Assembly: GCA_905194705.1 (NCBI GenBank)
Contig: CAJJTI010000085.1
Coordinates: 1 to 8,185, forward strand
Direction: 5' to 3'
Origin: an uncultured Solobacterium sp.
GTDB taxonomy: Bacteria; Bacillota_I; Bacilli_A; Erysipelotrichales; Erysipelotrichaceae
DNA length: 8,185 nt
Positions within the stretch are counted from its first letter, which is position 1. Each line of letters opens with the position of its first letter. The translations under genes were made by a program, and so were the position numbers. Shown here one piece after another: positions 1 to 6,917 of this stretch. The notes under the pieces were generated by a model. It did not search any database, was not told where the DNA came from, and saw nothing but the letters and a program-made list of their open reading frames with translations.

Positions 1-83
1 ACTATTCCTAATATTACTGATAAAATAATCAAAACAGCTGTTTTGCTAATATTAATATAAATAATATCAATGCCATATTTCAT
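1..83 (-). CDS. N-terminal fragment of an unidentified membrane protein (runs off window)
   Basis: An open frame starts at the ATG at 83 and continues past the window edge; 27 complete codons are visible. It opens MKYGIDIIYINISK and then turns into a long hydrophobic run of about 14 residues (AVLIILSVILGIV), so it probably begins with a short cytoplasmic segment followed by a membrane helix. Such a start is seen in ABC-transporter permeases of the FtsX type among others, but 27 residues cannot fix a family. The ATG lies inside the truncated whiA frame, 15 bases before that frame's stop, so translation could be coupled to it. No strong SD precedes the ATG. The frame has no upstream stop until the yvcK stop codon, so a non-ATG start further upstream cannot be excluded. 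That this is a real gene is inference from the open frame and its hydrophobic pattern. Confidence 0.4.
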   Translation of the reverse strand, partial: MKYGIDIIYINISKTAVLIILSVILGI

Positions 84-138
84 CTTTTGATAATTCTTTA
101 TGTGACACTTCTTGTTTAATATCTTTGGTAAATGACAT
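67..138 (-). pseudogene. whiA: Truncated start of whiA (23 codons, then TGA)
   Basis: WhiA is a conserved Gram-positive DNA-binding protein (degenerate LAGLIDADG domain plus helix-turn-helix), normally about 300 residues and normally encoded directly after yvcK. Here the ATG overlaps the yvcK stop (TAATG), preceded by AAAGGAAA at good SD spacing inside the yvcK end. The peptide begins MSFTKDIKQEVSHKELSK, matching the family's typical MSF-x4-K-x-E opening. The frame then meets TGA at 67-69, and the following bases contain no WhiA-like sequence in any of the three frames on this strand. The CC-x-x-A-E-L-S-A segment expected next is missing. So translation signals and the first ~20 codons are kept while the rest is absent, at least here. 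Alternatives are a rearrangement, a chimeric assembly, or a short retained leader peptide. Homology rests on position plus a short N-terminal match. Confidence 0.55.
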
Positions 139-1085
139 TAGATTTCCTTTATAATTTCTTCTAAACTCTTTTTTAACTTATCTACATCATGACGAATTAA
201 GCCATTATCAAAGCATAATAATTCTTTTCTAATAATCTTATAGTCATGTTTTGTACTTCTTAAATATACAGGAGTACTACCCTGTTCTTCGTATCTTGCA
301 ACATTATCACTCGGTAAAATGTCGTCGGGTATTAAAATTTCGTCAAGTGGAGCATCATGTTTTAATAAAGCATTTACATGATCTTCTACAGAATAACCAT
401 CTGTTTCACCAGGCTGTGTCATAGCATTACAAACATACAGCTTCTTTGCTTTTGTTTCATGTAGTGCTTGTTGAATATCATCAATAATTACATTAGGTAA
501 AATACTTGTATATACTGAACCAATTCCATAAATAATTAAATCAGCTTCTTTGATTGCTTCTACTGCATCTTTATCAGCAGTTACTTTCTTGTCGTAGAAT
601 ACTTCTTCAATATGGTGGTCAAAGCTAGGAATATTCGCTTCCCCCTTAACAATAACACCATCTTCCATGCGTGCATATAATGTAATAATTTCTGTAGTAG
701 CCGGAATAATTTTACCTTTAACTTTTAAAACATCACTCGCTACCTGTATCGCTTCTAGAAAACTACCCGTCTCTTCTGTTAGAGCCGTTAAAATTAAATT
801 TCCCAGGTTATGTCCTTGAACATCAATGTCTTCACTCCCTAAAGTTGCAAAACGATAATCCATCAAATCACGCATTACACTTTCTTTTTCTGATAAAGAA
901 ATTAATACATTTCGTATATCTCCCATTGCTGGAATATGGAATTGTTTTCTTAGTCTTCCAGTACTGCCACCATCATCCGCAACCGTTACAATCGCACTTA
1001 TTGTGATATTGTCTATCTGTTTTAAAGCACGACATATTAAAGATTGTCCATGTCCTCCACCAATAACGACTACTTTTTTAATCAT
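138..1085 (-). CDS. yvcK: GlmR/YvcK, gluconeogenesis and cell-wall factor (CofD-like fold)
   Basis: A 315-residue cytosolic protein of the YvcK/GlmR family, normal in length. Family members bind UDP-N-acetylglucosamine and direct carbon towards amino sugars and peptidoglycan; in Bacillus subtilis the protein is needed on gluconeogenic carbon sources. Visible motifs are a Rossmann-like GGGHG at 9-13, VADDGGSTGRLR at 35-46, GDIRNVL at 55-61, GHNLGNL at 91-97 and CNAMTQPGET at 219-228. The glycine loop reads GGGHGQS where GGGTGLS is more usual. The start was placed at 1085 because the protein begins MIKKVVVIGGG there and AAGGAGG (1095-1101) lies 9 bases upstream; a longer frame to 1190 only reads rapZ sequence in another frame. 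It overlaps the end of rapZ by 8 bases, and its stop overlaps the whiA ATG, so it is cotranscribed and probably translationally coupled. Confidence 0.95.
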   Translation of the reverse strand: MIKKVVVIGGGHGQSLICRALKQIDNITISAIVTVADDGGSTGRLRKQFHIPAMGDIRNVLISLSEKESVMRDLMDYRFATLGSEDIDVQGHNLGNLILTALTEETGSFLEAIQVASDVLKVKGKIIPATTEIITLYARMEDGVIVKGEANIPSFDHHIEEVFYDKKVTADKDAVEAIKEADLIIYGIGSVYTSILPNVIIDDIQQALHETKAKKLYVCNAMTQPGETDGYSVEDHVNALLKHDAPLDEILIPDDILPSDNVARYEEQGSTPVYLRSTKHDYKIIRKELLCFDNGLIRHDVDKLKKSLEEIIKEI

Positions 1086-1947
1086 TTTTTGGTGCCTCCT
1101 TGATATCTCTATGCTCAATATAGCACTTATAGGTATCTTTATAATGATCAAACAAGTATCTAGCAATAGATACTGATCTATGTTGACCACCTGTACAACC
1201 TATTCCTACAGTAAAGTGATTTTTACCTTCTTTAGCATATTGTTCAAACATATAATCTGTAAATGGAATTAAACGTTCAATGAATTCTTGTGTTTCTTTC
1301 GCTTCCATTACATATTTATATACTGGTTCATCATTTCCTGAATATGGTCTTAATTCGATAACCCAATATGGATTAGGTAAAAAACGCACATCAATCATCA
1401 AATCCGCATCAAGTGGTACACCGTACTTATATCCAAATGAGATAAAAGAAAGTGAGAAAGTTGGAACTTTTCTTTTACCAAAGTATGTACCTACTTTCTT
1501 TTTCAATTCTTTTTCTGTTATGAATGTTGTATCAATGGTAATAAATGAATCTTGAATATAGTTTTGAAACATCTGTCTTTCAACAGCGATAGCTTCTTCA
1601 AGAGTATTTACGGTATTACTTAATAATAAAGGATGAGCTCTTCGCGTACTCTTGTATCTAGTCAATAATGTAGAGGTACTTGCTTCTAAGAATAATACTC
1701 TCACAACAATTCCTTCTCCTTTTAATGATCTTAAAAACTCAGGGAAATCCTGTGCTGTTGTCGCTAATGCAACATAGCTGTATCTAGGATCATTACTTGA
1801 TTCAATCATATCTACTAACAAGCTAAGTAACTGTACTGGAAAATTATCGATACAGTGATAACCCATATCTTCAAAGATTCTTACAACAGTACTTTTTCCA
1901 GCACCACTCATTCCACTTATCAATACTACTTGTTTCGTTTCTTCCAT
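1078..1947 (-). CDS. rapZ: RapZ/YvcJ family nucleotide-binding protein (RNase adapter)
   Basis: A 289-residue cytosolic P-loop protein of the RapZ/YvcJ family, full length. The Walker A motif GMSGAGKS is at 12-19. TRRAHPL is at 101-107, where the family has its conserved T-R-R-x-H-P-L. The C-terminal domain carries SFGYKYG with D-L-M-I-D-V-R-F-L-P-N-P (170-193) and GCTGGQHRSV (250-259), the family's anion/ligand-binding signature. In Escherichia coli RapZ senses glucosamine-6-phosphate and guides small-RNA control of glmS. In Bacillus YvcJ hydrolyses nucleotides and affects competence. Which role applies here cannot be read from sequence, but the pairing with yvcK links both to amino-sugar supply. 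The ATG at 1947 has a modest SD (TAGGT, 1956-1960). It is the first gene of its operon, divergent from the MATE gene. Confidence 0.95.
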   Translation of the reverse strand: MEETKQVVLISGMSGAGKSTVVRIFEDMGYHCIDNFPVQLLSLLVDMIESSNDPRYSYVALATTAQDFPEFLRSLKGEGIVVRVLFLEASTSTLLTRYKSTRRAHPLLLSNTVNTLEEAIAVERQMFQNYIQDSFITIDTTFITEKELKKKVGTYFGKRKVPTFSLSFISFGYKYGVPLDADLMIDVRFLPNPYWVIELRPYSGNDEPVYKYVMEAKETQEFIERLIPFTDYMFEQYAKEGKNHFTVGIGCTGGQHRSVSIARYLFDHYKDTYKCYIEHRDIKEAPKND

Positions 1948-1956
1948 AATTTTTTA

Positions 1957-1977
1957 CCTACTGCCATAATTTTAGCA
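1957..1977 (-). promoter_or_regulatory. Predicted rapZ-yvcK promoter (extended -10) with very short leader
   Basis: Reading leftwards, TGC-TAAAAT (1977 down to 1969) forms an extended -10 element. The expected transcript start near 1962 would leave a leader of only about 15 bases that begins at the SD (AGTAGGT). The -35 region is A/T-rich with only a weak TTAAAA-like match, as is tolerated with extended -10 promoters. Prediction only. Confidence 0.45.
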
Positions 1978-2009
1978 TGTATAATTAATCATTTTTAAAA
2001 AACATTTTC

Positions 2010-2038
2010 TTAACATATATGTAATAAAAGCGTAAAAT
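2010..2038 (+). promoter_or_regulatory. Predicted MATE-gene promoter; implies leaderless mRNA
   Basis: TTAACA (2010-2015, five of six to consensus), a 17-base spacer and TAAAAT (2033-2038, five of six) make a good sigma-A-type promoter. The -10 ends only 7 bases before the ATG at 2046, so the expected transcript start falls at or beside the start codon. No SD lies upstream of that ATG. A perfect 10-base palindrome, ACATATATGT (2013-2022), covers the end of the -35 and the start of the spacer and could be an operator. Confidence 0.6.
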
Positions 2039-2045
2039 TTTGCAT

Positions 2046-3383
2046 ATGACAAAAAGACGATTTTCTAACAAACAACTTATTCGCTTAATTCTTCCCTTGC
2101 TTATCGAACAACTTCTTGTGATGTTAGTTGGTATGGCAGACACAATTATGGTATCTGCTGCAGGAGAAGCAGCCATTTCAGGTGTATCTATTGTTAATGA
2201 TGTAAACAATTTAATTATTGCTATATTAACAGCTGTTGCAGGTGGTGGTTCGGTTATCGTTACACAATACCTGGGTAATCGAGATGATGAAAACACAAAG
2301 ATGAGTGCATCTCAATTAATTATGATTAGCTTTATTATCTCGTTATTCTTTGGCGTTCTTTGCGTATTACTATATGAATCTATTTTACAATTACTATATG
2401 GAAGTGTTGATTTTGAAGTTATGGAAAGCGCCAAGATTTATTTCTGGATTACAGCATTATCTTTCCCATTCTTAGGCGTATATAACAGTTCAGCCGCATT
2501 ATATCGTAGTATGAATCGTACAAATATTACGATGAGAGTATCTATTTTGATGAATATCATCAATGTTGTGGGTAATTTCATCTGTGTATATTTATGGAAG
2601 ATGGGCGCAGCAGGTGTCGCTTGGCCAACACTTGTTTCTAGAGTAGTAGCTTCTGTAGTTATGTTTGCACTATGCTTTATTAAAGAAAACAGCATATATG
2701 TTACCTGGAGTGATATTCTTACCTGGAAACAAAATATTATTTCCAAAATATTATCTATTGCAATTCCAAATGGTATTGAAAATGGTTTATTCCAGTTAGG
2801 AAAAGTATTAGTCAGTACATTTGTTGCAACTTATGGAACAATGCAAATTGCCGCAAATGGGGTAACAAACTCATTGTGTGTATTATGTTATACAACAGAA
2901 ATGGCAATGCAGTTAGCTGTTGTTACCGTAGTTGGACAATGCGTTGGGGCTAATGATTATGATGAAGCTCGTTACTATATCCGTAAAATGCTGATTATGG
3001 CAGAAATCATGGCAATCGCAAACAATGTCATCTTATATTTGTTATCACCATATGCTTTAAATCTATATACTTTACAACCAGAAACGTTCAAGATAGCTGA
3101 AACTATATTAGGTATGGAATGTTTAGCTGTTGGCATATTCCATGCCTTAGCATTCGTACTACCAACATGTTTAAGAGCTGCAGGAGATGCTAAATATACT
3201 ATGTATGTTGGGGTTATCTCTATGTTTACTGCTAGAGTAGTTGGTGCTTATTTATTAGGAACAGTAATGGGACTAGGCGTAGTTGGCACTAGAATTGCCA
3301 TGTATATTGACTGGATTGTAAGAATTATCTTCTTCTATGCTCGATATAGAAGTGGTAAATGGACTAAGTTTAGAGCGATTTAA
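2046..3383 (+). CDS. MATE family multidrug/toxin efflux transporter
   Basis: A 445-residue integral membrane protein with about 12 predicted helices in two homologous halves, the usual MATE size and layout. MATE proteins export cationic drugs, toxins or metabolites in exchange for Na+ or H+; the substrate here is unknown. Typical features are LPLLIEQLLVMLVGMADTIM (16-35), the AVAGGGSVIVTQYLGNRD segment (63-80), AALYRSMNRTN (150-160) and the second-half counterpart PTCLRAAGDAKYTMYVG (373-389). The second half opens at IAIPNGIENGLFQLGK (238-253). The start is the ATG at 2046: a TTG two codons earlier would also be in frame but falls between the -10 and the predicted transcript start. There is no SD, so a leaderless mRNA is likely. 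It is a single-gene transcript divergent from rapZ, and its stop codon sits inside the terminator stem. Confidence 0.93.
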   Translation: MTKRRFSNKQLIRLILPLLIEQLLVMLVGMADTIMVSAAGEAAISGVSIVNDVNNLIIAILTAVAGGGSVIVTQYLGNRDDENTKMSASQLIMISFIISLFFGVLCVLLYESILQLLYGSVDFEVMESAKIYFWITALSFPFLGVYNSSAALYRSMNRTNITMRVSILMNIINVVGNFICVYLWKMGAAGVAWPTLVSRVVASVVMFALCFIKENSIYVTWSDILTWKQNIISKILSIAIPNGIENGLFQLGKVLVSTFVATYGTMQIAANGVTNSLCVLCYTTEMAMQLAVVTVVGQCVGANDYDEARYYIRKMLIMAEIMAIANNVILYLLSPYALNLYTLQPETFKIAETILGMECLAVGIFHALAFVLPTCLRAAGDAKYTMYVGVISMFTARVVGAYLLGTVMGLGVVGTRIAMYIDWIVRIIFFYARYRSGKWTKFRAI

Positions 3384-3411
3384 AAAGATTGGAATTTTCT
3401 CCAATCTTTTT
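3382..3411. terminator. Bidirectional intrinsic terminator between MATE and yczE-like genes
   Basis: A perfect 12-base-pair stem, AAAAAGATTGGA (3382-3393) with TCCAATCTTTTT (3400-3411), encloses a 6-base loop. The A-tract and T-tract are part of the stem, so either strand yields a hairpin ending in U residues. It sits between two convergent genes and overlaps the last two bases of the MATE stop codon. Confidence 0.85.
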
Positions 3412-3434
3412 GTTTGTATGAATAACTATTGTTG

Positions 3435-4118
3435 TTATTTTGTTTTAATTGCAGCGATTTCCTCTAATTTTTTACCTACATTTGTTTTTGCAACAAATTG
3501 ATATTTACACTGTAATTGATCAATAAAATATTGCGTTAAGCTTCCCGTAAATAAAGCCATGAATATTGTTCCTACACCAACACCTACAAGTTGTTTTAAA
3601 AAGCACAGAGACAAAATGACAGCTGAAGAAACAAATATCAGATCACAAGTTGTTTTAACTTTTTTCACAGAAACTTTTAAAAATACAGATAAATCTTTAA
3701 TAAATCCATCAAATGGCATAAGTGGCATTGATGAATTAATGAATAATGCTGCACCAAAACTGATCAACACCCAACCACTAAAGAAATATATTACTCTAAA
3801 TACAAAACCGGCTGTTAAAGGTGCAACTAATACATCAAACAAATCAACTAAAACACCAAAAACAAACGCAATAACAAAACTGATAATATAACTGAATTTA
3901 GGTTGTCTTGTTATACAAATTAATATCACTAGTAATAAAGATTGAACTCCAAAGTTCATCATCCCAAAACTAATAGAGTTAAATATTTTACTCAAAACTA
4001 GGGGTAAACTACTTAACGTAGATACCCCAAAAACAGATTTTACAAGTAACGATATAGCAAGACTATTAGTGAACATAGCAATAATAAATGCTATTTCCTT
4101 ATAAAATGTCTTTTTCAT
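3435..4118 (-). CDS. YczE/YitT-like integral membrane protein of unknown function
   Basis: A 227-residue membrane protein resembling the YczE/YyaS/YitT group (COG2364-like), whose members have about five helices and no settled biochemical role. Hydrophobic segments lie near 8-28, 52-70, 77-100, 106-127, 157-175 and 178-198. Recognisable elements are VSTLSSLP (32-39), FGVLVDLFD (87-95), MPLMPFDGFIKDLS (131-144), VGVGTIF (180-186) and GSLTQYF (192-198). A basic, probably cytosolic tail follows. It begins 3 bases after the transporter stop (TAA-AAA-ATG) and no SD precedes it, so translation probably depends on ribosomes finishing the upstream gene. As last gene of the oxidoreductase-transporter operon it may assist transport or membrane assembly of that module; this is inference from position. 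Family assignment is fairly sure, function is not known. Confidence 0.8.
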   Translation of the reverse strand: MKKTFYKEIAFIIAMFTNSLAISLLVKSVFGVSTLSSLPLVLSKIFNSISFGMMNFGVQSLLLVILICITRQPKFSYIISFVIAFVFGVLVDLFDVLVAPLTAGFVFRVIYFFSGWVLISFGAALFINSSMPLMPFDGFIKDLSVFLKVSVKKVKTTCDLIFVSSAVILSLCFLKQLVGVGVGTIFMALFTGSLTQYFIDQLQCKYQFVAKTNVGKKLEEIAAIKTK

Positions 4119-4121
4119 TTT

Positions 4122-5582
4122 TTAGAATATTAATGTCGCAATTGGATATCCAACAAATGTAACAACTAATACCGCAACAAACATTGCAATAAATCCATAG
4201 AACATCATCTGCATAGTGTTTGTCCATCCACTACTACCAGCAATCGCAACACATGGCATTGCAGGTGGAGTAGCGAAAGCATAAGAAGCCATAATGCCAA
4301 CAACAATAACGATACCCGGAACTGTGATACCAGCCATACCTGCAGTAATAGATAAAGCTGCAGTAGTAACTAAAGTTGATGTAACCATGTTACTAGATAA
4401 GTTTGTTTGAATAGCTGCCCATAAAGCGAAAATAAGTACCATGATAATTGGTGATAAGCCAGCAATTCTTGGTGATAATGTTGATGATAACCAAGCAGTA
4501 AAGCCAATATCAGCGTTAGTTAAAGCACTACCAATCGCAAGCGTACCAGCACACATTACTAAACTTGGCCAAGATACACCTTTTGACATTGCTTCACCAA
4601 TTGAAAGAAGAGGTTTACCGTCAACACGTACGATACAAAGAATGATAATACCAATTAGTGGTGGCATTGCTGTGCCTAAACCATCAAACCATGCTAAGAA
4701 TTCATATACTGATCCACTTGTAATAAGAAGCTTTAATAGTCCTGGAGCAACCCAAAGTACAATTACAAGAATAAATACGGAAAGAACAATTTTTTCTGAT
4801 AAAGTAACTTTTTCTTCATTACCTTTAATTTGGTTTACATCAAAGTTTTTCAAAGAACTCATATCAGGTCTTAAAATAAACTTAAATACAAGCATAACAA
4901 TAGTAAATGTTAATAAACCTACAGGAATAGCTACCATCATGAAACGTGCATAATCGATTGCTACACCATACATATCTGCATATAATCCCATAGCAATTAG
5001 TGGGAATACGTGAGCAATTGGTGTCATACCACTTGAAATACCACAGAAGATAACAGTGCTCATCATTAACATTGCACTTAACTTGTCACCTTTTTCTAGA
5101 TTTAGTAATGTACAGATTTCTTCATGAATTGGTAAATATACAAAGAATAATACTGTTGGTGAAATAAACATTCCTAAGAAGATAATTGATAGACCATATA
5201 GTACAACGAAGAACCATGGACCTTTCTTAGCTAATTTAGAAGTAATAAATGCAAGTGCAATACGTTTAATGTAACTTGTCTTACTTAAGGCGTAAGTAAC
5301 AATAAATGTAAACATTAAGAAGACAAATGTTGTATTGCCATAAGCTCCTGATAAAATTGTTTTAAATTTCAATTCAGGAATTAATGCCAATGCACCAAGT
5401 AATAAGATAGATGGCCAGTCAATTGAAATTGTTAGCCATAGAATTAATGTACCAATAAATACACCAATTACTTGCATACCAGAAGTTGATAAACCTGCTG
5501 GTGCGGGTAAAAACTTAAACCCGAACATGAACAAAAATGAAATAATAATCGTAATGTAAAACTGTGAATTGCTTTTCTTCAT
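4122..5582 (-). CDS. SLC13/DASS family (divalent anion:Na+ symporter-like) permease
   Basis: A 486-residue polytopic membrane protein of the DASS/SLC13 type within the ion transporter superfamily; relatives import di- and tricarboxylates, sulfate or related anions, usually with Na+. About a dozen hydrophobic segments span the chain, with a charged cytosolic loop at 239-263. The two inverted-repeat hairpin regions show as GISSGMTPIAHVFP (181-194) and TNLSSNMVTST (393-403), where characterised members carry Ser-Asn-Thr substrate/sodium motifs. The second is close (S-S-N-M-V-T), while the first has Gly in place of Asn. The late YAFATPPAMPCVAIAGS segment (434-450) matches the family's A-T-P-P region. 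The start at 5582 has GGGAG (5589-5593) 6 bases upstream. It follows the oxidoreductase by 15 bases, so it likely imports or exchanges that enzyme's substrate or product. The substrate is not readable from the sequence. Confidence 0.88.
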   Translation of the reverse strand: MKKSNSQFYITIIISFLFMFGFKFLPAPAGLSTSGMQVIGVFIGTLILWLTISIDWPSILLLGALALIPELKFKTILSGAYGNTTFVFLMFTFIVTYALSKTSYIKRIALAFITSKLAKKGPWFFVVLYGLSIIFLGMFISPTVLFFVYLPIHEEICTLLNLEKGDKLSAMLMMSTVIFCGISSGMTPIAHVFPLIAMGLYADMYGVAIDYARFMMVAIPVGLLTFTIVMLVFKFILRPDMSSLKNFDVNQIKGNEEKVTLSEKIVLSVFILVIVLWVAPGLLKLLITSGSVYEFLAWFDGLGTAMPPLIGIIILCIVRVDGKPLLSIGEAMSKGVSWPSLVMCAGTLAIGSALTNADIGFTAWLSSTLSPRIAGLSPIIMVLIFALWAAIQTNLSSNMVTSTLVTTAALSITAGMAGITVPGIVIVVGIMASYAFATPPAMPCVAIAGSSGWTNTMQMMFYGFIAMFVAVLVVTFVGYPIATLIF

Positions 5583-5597
5583 ATAAATCTCCCTTTT

Positions 5598-6848
5598 TTA
5601 TATCAAAGCATTTTGTTGTTTCAAGATTTCTTGAATTTCTGTGACTTCGATCACACCATTTTTTGCGTAATATGCTGCTGCTACTCCAGATGCCTGTCCT
5701 GTCGCAAAACTTGTACCCATTACTCTTAATGAGGCTAGTGCAATACTATCACAAGAAATGCATCTACCCGCAGAAAATAAATTGCTGATATCTTTAGAAA
5801 TTAATGCAGATAATGGAATACCATAGTAATCATTATCTTTTAGTTCGTGATATTCAAGTCCTGAAAGCTTATGAACCTCTACTGGCCATCCAGCTCTAGC
5901 AATTGTATCCGTTGATTTAGTTGCCTTTAGTACATCTTCTCCCTTGATGATTGTTTGACCAATCATTCTTCTAGATTCACGAATACCAATATATGGTGCT
6001 GTAGCCATCAGTATAGTATTTTTAAAACCTTCAGCATATTCTTTTATCGTTTTAGCATATGCTAAAGCTTTCTTTCTTAATTCAACATGTTTTAAAGTTA
6101 ACTCTTTACCACTTAAATTATCAATAATGACGCTTGGGATTGTGAGATATCCATAATCATCACCTTTAACCTTAATAATCATGCCTCTTTCTTTATCTAG
6201 ATACTTAATGCCATTTTCTTTTCCTTTTTTAATAGCAGCTTCTAAAGTTTCAATTTTAATTTCTTCTTTTGGAACACCTTCTATTAGGCAAGATAATGAT
6301 GACTGTTGAATACCAAATTCTTCATTTCCCCACATTGTTTCTATATTAGTTAAATGAATTAAATTTGCATCACCTGTTGTATCAATAAATGATTTAGCAT
6401 AAACCTTATATTTATCTTCATCGTCCATTATTGTAACTGATACAATTTTGTTATCTACAACTTCAGCATCAATTAAAGATGTACATAAACGACAATCAAC
6501 ACTGGATTCCATCATCATATCATCCAGCACTAACTTAACTATTTCCGGATGGAAACGAACAGAAGCGTTCTTTGTACTTGGATTAACGACATAGTTGACG
6601 TCTTCCCCATATTCTTTAAGTCTAGTTAAGACTTCATCTCCTATGCCTTTAACACATTGTGTTGGTACTTCTCCCTTTGTATAAAATCCACAATAAGCAC
6701 TTACCCATGAATTAGTCGCTTCACCACCAAAACAAGCTTTTCTTTCAACAAGTAAGGTTTTAGATCCTGTACGAGAGCTAGCTAAAGCACTTGCTACTCC
6801 AGCACTTCCTGCACCAACTACAACCACATCATAATTTAAAGTTTGCAT
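5598..6848 (-). CDS. FAD-dependent oxidoreductase, PF12831-like, substrate unknown
   Basis: A 416-residue cytosolic flavoprotein with no signal peptide. The N-terminal dinucleotide fold has GAGSAG at 12-17 and an acidic residue at the end of the second strand (VE, 34-35). CFGGEAT follows at 39-45. IDTTGDA (155-161) is the second FAD-contact motif. IGIRESRR (287-294), FSAGRCIS (358-365) and RVMGTSFATGQASGVAAA (375-392) are typical of the PF12831 group of FAD oxidoreductases, which is related to but distinct from fumarate reductase flavoproteins. Length is normal for the compact members. No heme, Fe-S or FMN-attachment domain is visible, so an electron partner is not encoded here. The ATG at 6848 has AGGAGG (6854-6859) 5 bases upstream. 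It is the first gene of the operon, divergent from lysR. Reaction direction and substrate are unknown; the paired transporter suggests an organic anion. Confidence 0.88.
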   Translation of the reverse strand: MQTLNYDVVVVGAGSAGVASALASSRTGSKTLLVERKACFGGEATNSWVSAYCGFYTKGEVPTQCVKGIGDEVLTRLKEYGEDVNYVVNPSTKNASVRFHPEIVKLVLDDMMMESSVDCRLCTSLIDAEVVDNKIVSVTIMDDEDKYKVYAKSFIDTTGDANLIHLTNIETMWGNEEFGIQQSSLSCLIEGVPKEEIKIETLEAAIKKGKENGIKYLDKERGMIIKVKGDDYGYLTIPSVIIDNLSGKELTLKHVELRKKALAYAKTIKEYAEGFKNTILMATAPYIGIRESRRMIGQTIIKGEDVLKATKSTDTIARAGWPVEVHKLSGLEYHELKDNDYYGIPLSALISKDISNLFSAGRCISCDSIALASLRVMGTSFATGQASGVAAAYYAKNGVIEVTEIQEILKQQNALI

Positions 6849-6888
6849 AGTTACCTCCTACTTGTAGTTTATCGTAATCGCTTACATA

Positions 6889-6917
6889 AATATAATTAAT
6901 TATCTTGATTATTTGAA
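6889..6917 (-). promoter_or_regulatory. Predicted promoter of the oxidoreductase-transporter-yczE operon
   Basis: On the minus strand TTCAAA (6917-6912) and TATATT (6894-6889) are separated by 17 bases. The transcript would start near 6882, giving a leader of about 34 bases that contains the AGGAGGT ribosome site. The -35 is a weak match, as expected for a promoter needing an activator. It directly abuts the lysR -35 in the opposite direction. Confidence 0.5.

Noticed and set aside
67..69. TGA at 67-69 read as tryptophan (Mollicute code), keeping whiA open
   Set aside because: TGG is used for Trp throughout the window, the frame meets a TAA a few codons later, and the residues after the TGA do not resemble WhiA.
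1086..1190. Upstream extension of yvcK to 1190 (35 extra residues)
   Set aside because: The extra stretch reads the end of rapZ in another frame. The conserved YvcK N-terminus starts at 1085 with a good SD.
2040..2045. TTG start for the MATE gene two codons upstream
   Set aside because: It lies between the predicted -10 and the transcript start and has no SD; the ATG at 2046 fits better.
3421..3439. Small inverted repeat AATAAC/GTTATT at the yczE-like stop
   Set aside because: It is A/T-rich with a 7-base loop and no following T-run; the adjacent 12-base-pair stem explains termination.
4441..4953. 170-codon plus-strand open frame opposite the transporter gene
   Set aside because: It is antisense to a clear membrane-protein gene, with no SD and no recognisable domain; such frames arise from codon bias. 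Similar antisense frames at 1280-1555, 1985-2296, 2438-2746, 3559-3891 and 7303-7560 were dropped for the same reason.
6871..6880. ATCG-TA-ATCG direct repeat in the oxidoreductase leader
   Set aside because: Two four-base units are too short to separate from chance, and there are no further copies.
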